Positions 15,743 through 20,959 of a stretch of DNA of 20,959 bases are shown here, piece by piece. The notes under the pieces are model-generated. The model saw only the letters and a list, made by a program, of their open reading frames with translations. It had not been told where the DNA came from and made no database searches. Made by a program: the position numbers and the translations under genes. The stretch is from Bacteroidota bacterium (lineage in GTDB: Bacteria; Bacteroidota; Bacteroidia; Cytophagales; Cyclobacteriaceae). Within the stretch, counting starts at the first letter, position 1; each line of letters opens with the position of its first letter. Location of the stretch: contig JAEZEH010000007.1 in the NCBI GenBank assembly GCA_023417785.1, positions 1-20,959 on the forward strand, given 5' to 3'.

Positions 15743-18700
15743 TTAGAAGCCCAATTCAAGACCAACAGATGCACTCTTAAATGTTGGCACACCAACACCA
15801 GTCCGACCAAGGTTGTAGTTAGTTTCATGCCACATAGAATATCCGGCTACTTCCTCAGGATCAACGGGCAAGTCGCCCAGCTGATCGAATGTAAAGAAGT
15901 TTTCAAGGGACGCATATACACGTAGCTTATTCGCCTTGATGCGCTGCGTTACGGAACTTGGTAAAGTGTACCCGAGTGTAATATTTTTGATTCTCAGGTA
16001 TGCCATATTCAAGAGATACCGGCTTTGAGGCTGCATATTCAAAGTGTTATTGCTATTTGCCTGATTATATGGCCGGGGGTAAAACGCGTCGGTACGGTCT
16101 TCTTTCCAGAAATCGCCTGCAAAGGCCTGCGGCATAGCGCCGTCGGCGGAGTTGAATCCTGGAATCGCAAGAAACCCGTTGCCCCAGACACTACGTTCGC
16201 CGATACCCTGAAAGAAAATATTGAAGTCAATGCCTCTAAATCCGGCGCCGGCGCGGAAGCTGTATTCATACCGGGGGGTTGAATTACCGATAACTTTAAG
16301 ATCTCCGTGATCATCGATCAGTCGATTGCCATCAGTAATCACGCCGTCATTGTTCAGATCTCTAAACTTTACGTCACCCGGACCAAACAGAAAATTGCCT
16401 GCCTGCAAATCCTCCTGTGTCGCGCCGTTTTCATCGGAAAGCTGGTTAATGGTCTGATTGCCTTTAACAATTGGTACAAGGTCTCCATTTCCATCATAAA
16501 TGAAATCGTCTTTTTGATACAGGCGATCCGTTTCATAACCCCAGATCTCGCCGAACGTTTTCCCAACATACCAGTTGTCAATGCTTCGGGTGGTTCCGTA
16601 TTTTGTGATTTTTGTTATCGCATCCGCAAACGTTCCTACGAAATTCAGCCGCAGGCCGTTGTCAAACTCGTGCGTATAGTCTAATAAAAGTTCAATTCCA
16701 TTTGTTCTAAGCGAACCAAAGTTGCTTTGTGGTGCCGTAGTCCCATACGTTGGTGGAAGACCCTCTTGCGGCACAATCATGTTTTCGGTATCGCGTCGAA
16801 ACCAGTCAAACGTAATACCGAGCTTTCCATTGAACAGTCGCGCATCCAGTCCTATATCAAGCGTCGTCACATCCTGCCATGTTACACTTTGTGACACCGC
16901 CGCCGGAGTCCCGAACTGATACAGCTTAGCGTTGGATATGAGAAAATTGTTGAAGGAGCCGCCCATCGTCGGTACGTAAAGATCATTTCGTACTGACTGA
17001 TCACCTATACTTCCCCAGGATGCTCTGATTTTGAGTTCATCCATGAACGAATCCGTCCAATCCATCCATGGTTCTTCGTTGATCCGCCACCCCGCTGAAA
17101 ATGATGGGAACCATCTCCACTGCAGGTGCTCGGGAAACTTGGACGTCCCGTCATATCTCAGATTGGCCTCCAGCAGATACTTCTCACGAAAGTTGTAATT
17201 AACTCTGCCAAAAAAGCCAAGTTGCGAATCCCAATATTCTCCTCCACTTGTCGTCTGTGTTCCAGTTGCCAAATCAAACTGAGGGTTCGAATAATCTGTC
17301 AATTGGGTGACCTGAGACCAATTGTAACCGAGATCGTATCCCACGCGATTCATACCCAACATGAATCTAAAGTTGTTGTCTGTATTCAGGTTCAGGTCGT
17401 ATGTTGAATACAAATTGGTGGTATTCCACTGTTTATTCGATGCGTAACGGTAGACATGGTCAGGGTTAGCCCCGACTGCTGTATACGTTGTATAGTTCAG
17501 CTCATATGCAGGCATCGCTCCATCGGCAGTAGATGGTACCACTTCGCCGGCGGTGTTTACATAAATACGCTCGCCGTTGTCATCAAGTTTGGCGATCGGG
17601 GCGCTCCATGAATCGCGGGCCGTATATCGGGTACCAGGCCTTTTGGTAATGTACTCTTCGTTAGCATGCGTGAAATCAAACTTGATGGTCCAGTTTTTTG
17701 TTGGAGTTATCGTAAGACCACCGTTAAAGCTGGTGTAATTCGTTTCCTGGAATGCGGTATTGGCTGCAGCAACTTCGGATGCAGGACTTCGGATCGGATC
17801 TCCGTCCTCAGTTGTCATCGGATAGGTCGCTGCCCAACGATACAGATACAGCCACGGATCCGCGGTTGTAGAACTGGTCGCATACGGATAATTTTTTGTG
17901 CGCTGCGAAAATAAAGCTCCGGCATTGAAACCAACCCAGTCATTAACCTGTGTAGCGACTTGAAGAGAACCATTATAACGGCTAAAATCATCCTTTTTGG
18001 CCGGTTTGCTCATTCCGGCCTGATCCAAATAGCCGAAACCCAGATTATAGTTAGTCTTACCGCTCTTCCCGCCCACAGAAAAATTGTGCATCTGTGTTGG
18101 GGTCCATTCCTCAACCATATAGTCGTACGGATCATACATTCTAAGTCCGACTTTTTGACCTTCTGTGTTAACGTACCAGTCGCGTCCGTAAACCATAGGA
18201 TCATTCGGCTTAACAACATCAGCCCAGTCCTCCTGCCACTGTTGGGCCCTTTCAAATCCTTCGCGTGTCACGATCCAAAAAGCTCCCGCCCTTAACGCAC
18301 CAGAACGCTCAAAGGCGAGAGTGGTATATTCCATGGCGTCAATGCCGCCCATTTTCATTTTTTTGGAGAGGTTCTGAAAAGAAAGATTTCCCGAGTATGA
18401 AACATTTACCCCCTCATTCTTCGCGCCTTTTTTCGTCGTGATCAGCACGACCCCAAAGGCGGCCTTTGCGCCATAGATAGAAGCGGAGGCGGCATCCTTC
18501 AACACAGAAATAGATTCAATATCATTCGGGTTTACGAGTTGTAAGGAAGGGATCTCTACGTTATCGAGCAGAATCAATGGTGCTGAACCACCCTGGAGCG
18601 ATCCTAATTGACCACGTATTTTAATCAACGGATCTGAACCAACCTCGCCGCTCGGGATCACAATATTGAGACCCGGAGTCGTACCCTGAAGACCTCTTGC

Positions 18701-19120
18701 AGCATCGGCAATTGGTCTCGACTCTAAAACCTTTGTGTCTACAGATGCAACTGCGCCTGTCAGATTCGTTTTCTTCTGCTCGCCGTACCCAATAATGACA
18801 ACTTCCTGAAGACTTTCAATACTTTCATTTAATGAGACATTGATCTGGTTGTTGTTGCCAACCTGCTGCTCATGCGTCTCCATTCCAATAAAGCTGAACA
18901 CCAGCACATCGGTCGGCTCAGCGTTGATCGAATACCGTCCTTCAGCATCTGTCACAGTCCCCTGGGTCTTACCCTTAAGGGTCACCGTAGCACCCGGGAT
19001 CGGAGTGTTATCGGCTACGCTTACGACAGTACCCGTGACCGTACTGCCCTGCGCAATGGCGGAGCTATGGATCAGGACAATTCCCGCTATCCATAAAAAG
19101 CATCGTAAAACTGGTTTCAT
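15743..19120 (-). CDS. SusC/RagA-family TonB-linked outer membrane receptor
   Basis: This complete 1125-aa receptor has a signal peptide (about 1-23, ending SSAIAQ). A CarboxypepD_reg-like domain (about 26-105) carries PGATVTLKGKTQGTVTDAEG and VFSFIGMETHEQQV. The plug (about 107-235) has LQEVVIIGYGEQKKTNLTGA, the ARGLQGTTPGLNI region, IKIRGQ, the DIESISVLKDAASASIYGAKAA signature and VVLITTKKG. The rest is a 22-strand barrel ending in a C-terminal Phe (SVGLELGF), as expected for assembly by BAM. There is no STN domain, so regulation by a FecR anti-sigma is unlikely. It moves the ligand captured by the adjacent SusD into the periplasm using TonB energy. The promoter must lie in the 292-nt upstream gap. 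Substrate unknown; the neighbouring GH3 fusion hints at an amino-sugar-containing oligomer, by inference only. Confidence 0.96.
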   Translation of the reverse strand: MKPVLRCFLWIAGIVLIHSSAIAQGSTVTGTVVSVADNTPIPGATVTLKGKTQGTVTDAEGRYSINAEPTDVLVFSFIGMETHEQQVGNNNQINVSLNESIESLQEVVIIGYGEQKKTNLTGAVASVDTKVLESRPIADAARGLQGTTPGLNIVIPSGEVGSDPLIKIRGQLGSLQGGSAPLILLDNVEIPSLQLVNPNDIESISVLKDAASASIYGAKAAFGVVLITTKKGAKNEGVNVSYSGNLSFQNLSKKMKMGGIDAMEYTTLAFERSGALRAGAFWIVTREGFERAQQWQEDWADVVKPNDPMVYGRDWYVNTEGQKVGLRMYDPYDYMVEEWTPTQMHNFSVGGKSGKTNYNLGFGYLDQAGMSKPAKKDDFSRYNGSLQVATQVNDWVGFNAGALFSQRTKNYPYATSSTTADPWLYLYRWAATYPMTTEDGDPIRSPASEVAAANTAFQETNYTSFNGGLTITPTKNWTIKFDFTHANEEYITKRPGTRYTARDSWSAPIAKLDDNGERIYVNTAGEVVPSTADGAMPAYELNYTTYTAVGANPDHVYRYASNKQWNTTNLYSTYDLNLNTDNNFRFMLGMNRVGYDLGYNWSQVTQLTDYSNPQFDLATGTQTTSGGEYWDSQLGFFGRVNYNFREKYLLEANLRYDGTSKFPEHLQWRWFPSFSAGWRINEEPWMDWTDSFMDELKIRASWGSIGDQSVRNDLYVPTMGGSFNNFLISNAKLYQFGTPAAVSQSVTWQDVTTLDIGLDARLFNGKLGITFDWFRRDTENMIVPQEGLPPTYGTTAPQSNFGSLRTNGIELLLDYTHEFDNGLRLNFVGTFADAITKITKYGTTRSIDNWYVGKTFGEIWGYETDRLYQKDDFIYDGNGDLVPIVKGNQTINQLSDENGATQEDLQAGNFLFGPGDVKFRDLNNDGVITDGNRLIDDHGDLKVIGNSTPRYEYSFRAGAGFRGIDFNIFFQGIGERSVWGNGFLAIPGFNSADGAMPQAFAGDFWKEDRTDAFYPRPYNQANSNNTLNMQPQSRYLLNMAYLRIKNITLGYTLPSSVTQRIKANKLRVYASLENFFTFDQLGDLPVDPEEVAGYSMWHETNYNLGRTGVGVPTFKSASVGLELGF

Positions 19121-19412
19121 AAATTGGATTAAGGTTAAGCAGTGTTTTTTTGGAGATATTACTCACCAGTCAAATGTTTCTAAAATCCACAGAAATTACA
19201 TCCCTGAAAATGGGGATTTGAGAATATCACTGTTTTTATCAGGTCACCTTATCTATTCCATCTGATCCGCGGACTGTTCGCCAGCCGGCGATGGTATTTC
19301 CCGGGCAACCAATAACATAGAAACGATGTCGCTGTCTGGCAATTTGCGCATGCAGCCCGGCAATCGGGAAATTGATCGATTTTTATTGATCAGGTATTAG
19401 ACGACTGGAAAT
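19121..19412. other. Intergenic region between the efflux operon and susC
   Basis: This 292-nt minus-strand gap should hold the end of the efflux transcript and the susC promoter. The best -7 candidate is AACATTTG (complement of 19171-19178), one base from TAnnTTTG and about 50 nt before the susC ATG, without a clear -33. A short CCCG/CGGG hairpin (19356-19368) has no T run after it. No gene is seen; a plus-strand ORF crossing it is antisense to susC. Confidence 0.45.
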
Positions 19413-20876
19413 CTATTCCCCTGTATAGAGAACCTGACGCGTGGCGAAATCGTACAGGGTTGTTTTTCTGAGTTCGAAGTAAGCCAGCCAGAATTGCTTC
19501 AGTGCGTTGATGTAACTGCGTTTCGCGTCGTCTTTTTCGTTGAGTGCGATGTTAAGATTGGTAATGTCAATTTTACCAATCAGATAGCGGTTCTGTGCCA
19601 CATTGTAGCGCTCCTGGGCCACCTCATCAGCCTTCTTCGTGATTTCAATCTGCAAACGCAACATCTCAAACTGTCCAACCTTAGTGTACACATCCTGTTC
19701 AAAGGTCACCTCGTCCTGAGCGATGATGTAATCGTTGAGCTTTTTGTTGGCCATCGCCGTTCGTGTATACGATTTGTTCCGGCCCCAGTCGAGGATCGGA
19801 ACACTCAATGACAGGTTGATCATCTGCTGCTCTAGAGGCTCGTTGTAGATTTCGTCGACTGCGAAACCATTGTTATTCAACCCATATGCGGCCGTAATAC
19901 TGGTACCGCGGAATCGTTCACCCTTGGCCTGGGCTACACCTCTGTCGGCCTCGATCCTGCGCCGTTGAAAAGCAATATAGTCAGAGCGATTCTGCCGTGC
20001 ATAAGTGAGCGCTTCGTCGACGTTCACGTCAAATTGGGGAATCACTTCCGGAAGCATTAGTTCGATAGGATCACTATTGGCTATGCCTATGAAGGAACGA
20101 AGAAGCAGCGACGCGGTTTGAAGATTCAGCCGGGCCTGCGCTACATCCTGTCGGGAGCGAAGTAGTTGCAGTTCCACTTGCAACAGTTTGTCCTTCGACG
20201 TGGTGCCTATGTTATAGCGACCCTGCTCAATTTTGTAAATGGTGTCGTTATTCGCCAGATTGAACTGTGCGATCTGCAACGCGATCTGATTTTCAATCAC
20301 GCTGAAAAAGCGATCTACAGCTTCTTTGGAAATCAATTCATTTTGCTCAACGAATTGCCTCTTTGACTCTTCGAAAACTAAAGGCTCGGTTTTTCGTTGC
20401 CAGCGAAGACGGTTAAAACTCATGATGGGTTGAGTTAACCGGATATTCATAACCGTGCCGCTCCATTGTTCTCCCAAAAGGGCCTCATTCCGATAATCTT
20501 TAAAGTAATTCAGATTGGTGTTTACTGACACCTCGCCACCGGTAAAACTAATCGGTTGTATCAGCCCGAGTTGGATAATATTGTCGGTTTGGTCCACATA
20601 CCGATAGCTGATGGTACCATCATCCTGTAATACTGAGTTTACCCCTTTATTGTAGGTTGGTATGTTTCCCGTCAGGCGCAGCTGCGGGTTATACTCGGTT
20701 TTGTAAAACCTGTATTGCCAATAACTGTTTTCCTTTCGTGTTTCCGCCTGTTTGGATGCAGGCGAATTGTTTTTGGCCCGCAGGATAATGTCCTCCAGTG
20801 TAATAACCTGTTGTGCGATAGTCGAAAAAGGGAATAAAAATAAAGCAACAACGAGACCTGATAATGTTCTATTCAT
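19413..20876 (-). CDS. TolC-family outer membrane efflux protein
   Basis: This 487-aa exported protein has a signal peptide (MNRTLSGLVVALFLFPFSTIAQ). Two outer-membrane efflux (OEP) repeats follow: long helices rich in Gln/Glu/Arg alternate with short beta segments, such as LQVELQLLRSRQDVAQARLNL and the later VAQERYNVAQNRYLIGKIDITNLNIAL. These are typical of the periplasmic alpha-barrel of TolC trimers. It should form the outer-membrane exit duct of a tripartite exporter. The ATG at 20876 is chosen because the signal peptide starts there; longer in-frame starts would run back into the upstream gene. That start overlaps by 8 nt the end of an ABC permease gene, giving an operon and a likely partner. 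Cargo unknown. Confidence 0.94.
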   Translation of the reverse strand: MNRTLSGLVVALFLFPFSTIAQQVITLEDIILRAKNNSPASKQAETRKENSYWQYRFYKTEYNPQLRLTGNIPTYNKGVNSVLQDDGTISYRYVDQTDNIIQLGLIQPISFTGGEVSVNTNLNYFKDYRNEALLGEQWSGTVMNIRLTQPIMSFNRLRWQRKTEPLVFEESKRQFVEQNELISKEAVDRFFSVIENQIALQIAQFNLANNDTIYKIEQGRYNIGTTSKDKLLQVELQLLRSRQDVAQARLNLQTASLLLRSFIGIANSDPIELMLPEVIPQFDVNVDEALTYARQNRSDYIAFQRRRIEADRGVAQAKGERFRGTSITAAYGLNNNGFAVDEIYNEPLEQQMINLSLSVPILDWGRNKSYTRTAMANKKLNDYIIAQDEVTFEQDVYTKVGQFEMLRLQIEITKKADEVAQERYNVAQNRYLIGKIDITNLNIALNEKDDAKRSYINALKQFWLAYFELRKTTLYDFATRQVLYTGE

Positions 20877-20959
20877 GTCGGAGTGAGGTAATGGGGTCCT
20901 GATTGGCGGCCTTGCGTGCGGGAGCGATACCAAAGATCAGTCCTACGGTTGCGGCCACA
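20869..20959 (-). CDS. MacB/FtsX-type ABC transporter permease, C-terminal end (cut by window edge)
   Basis: The minus strand from 20958 to the stop at 20869 encodes 29 residues, including VGLIFGIAPARKAANQDP and ending ITSLRHE. Short as it is, this is the highly characteristic C-terminus of MacB/FtsX-family permeases: the last membrane helix, a G-x-x-PARKAA turn, then DPI-x-x-LR-x-E. Such permeases work with an ATPase, a periplasmic adaptor and a TolC-like duct to expel macrolides, peptides, lipids or siderophores. The TolC-family gene starts inside its last codons (8-nt overlap). The rest, and any adaptor and ATPase genes, lie beyond the right edge. Confidence 0.88.
   Translation of the reverse strand, partial: VAATVGLIFGIAPARKAANQDPITSLRHE

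Noticed and set aside
19356..19368. CCCG/CGGG hairpin after the TolC gene
   Set aside because: The stem is only four base pairs and the minus strand has no T run after it.
1..20959. Mobile element, CRISPR array, defence island, tRNA or rRNA
   Set aside because: No transposase, integrase, cas or defence-type proteins, no regularly spaced repeats, and no cloverleaf or rRNA-like stretches were seen; the genes have similar composition and intact frames.

Overview
The window looks like a chromosomal stretch of a Bacteroidota bacterium, probably from the Cytophagales side of the phylum. The evidence is two SusC/RagA-type TonB-linked receptors (one with its SusD lipoprotein), a Reg_prop/Y_Y_Y periplasmic-propeller histidine kinase, a NagZ-type GH3/beta-lactamase fusion, and a promoter matching the Bacteroidota consensus (TTG, about 20 nt, TAnnTTTG) in front of purB. 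The genus cannot be fixed from the sequence alone. I see no tRNA, rRNA, CRISPR array, transposase, integrase or phage gene.

Layout. Positions 1-587 (minus) hold the start of a SusC-like receptor that runs off the left edge. A 393-nt gap with a clear terminator follows, then a minus-strand two-component pair: a propeller histidine kinase (1597-4578) overlapping by 17 nt its NarL-type response regulator (981-1613). Divergently, an ECF sigma factor (4782-5348) overlaps by 14 nt an 88-aa single-span membrane protein (5335-5601). A compact plus-strand set follows: SMP-30/gluconolactonase lipoprotein (5817-6857), small CBU_0592-like membrane protein (6869-7114) and di-iron fatty-acid hydroxylase/sterol desaturase (7172-7984). 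The last one shares its stop region (TTAA) with a convergent PaaE-like FAD/2Fe-2S oxidoreductase (7981-9102). Adenylosuccinate lyase purB (9315-10652) is a housekeeping gene with its own promoter.

The right half is minus-strand: GH3-beta-lactamase fusion (10732-13707), terminator (13817-13851), susD (13905-15731) and susC (15743-19120). After a 292-nt gap comes the end of an efflux operon: a TolC-like outer-membrane protein (19413-20876) overlapping by 8 nt the C-terminus of a MacB/FtsX-type ABC permease that runs off the right edge (20869-20959).

How the genes work together. The susC/susD pair should import an unidentified oligomer across the outer membrane. The GH3-beta-lactamase fusion next to it has the catalytic residues expected for cleaving N-acetylglucosamine from muropeptide-like substrates plus a serine-hydrolase centre, but a terminator separates the two units. 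The kinase/regulator pair is the split form of the hybrid sensors that often control Sus loci. The ABC permease and TolC protein are parts of a tripartite exporter. I found no clearly new system. The most open items are the ECF/small-membrane-protein pair, the GH3-beta-lactamase fusion and a possible 43-aa ORF at 5672-5803. Two real genes at the window edges (1-587 and 20869-20959) are incomplete, and several genes are best started at an internal ATG rather than the longest possible start.
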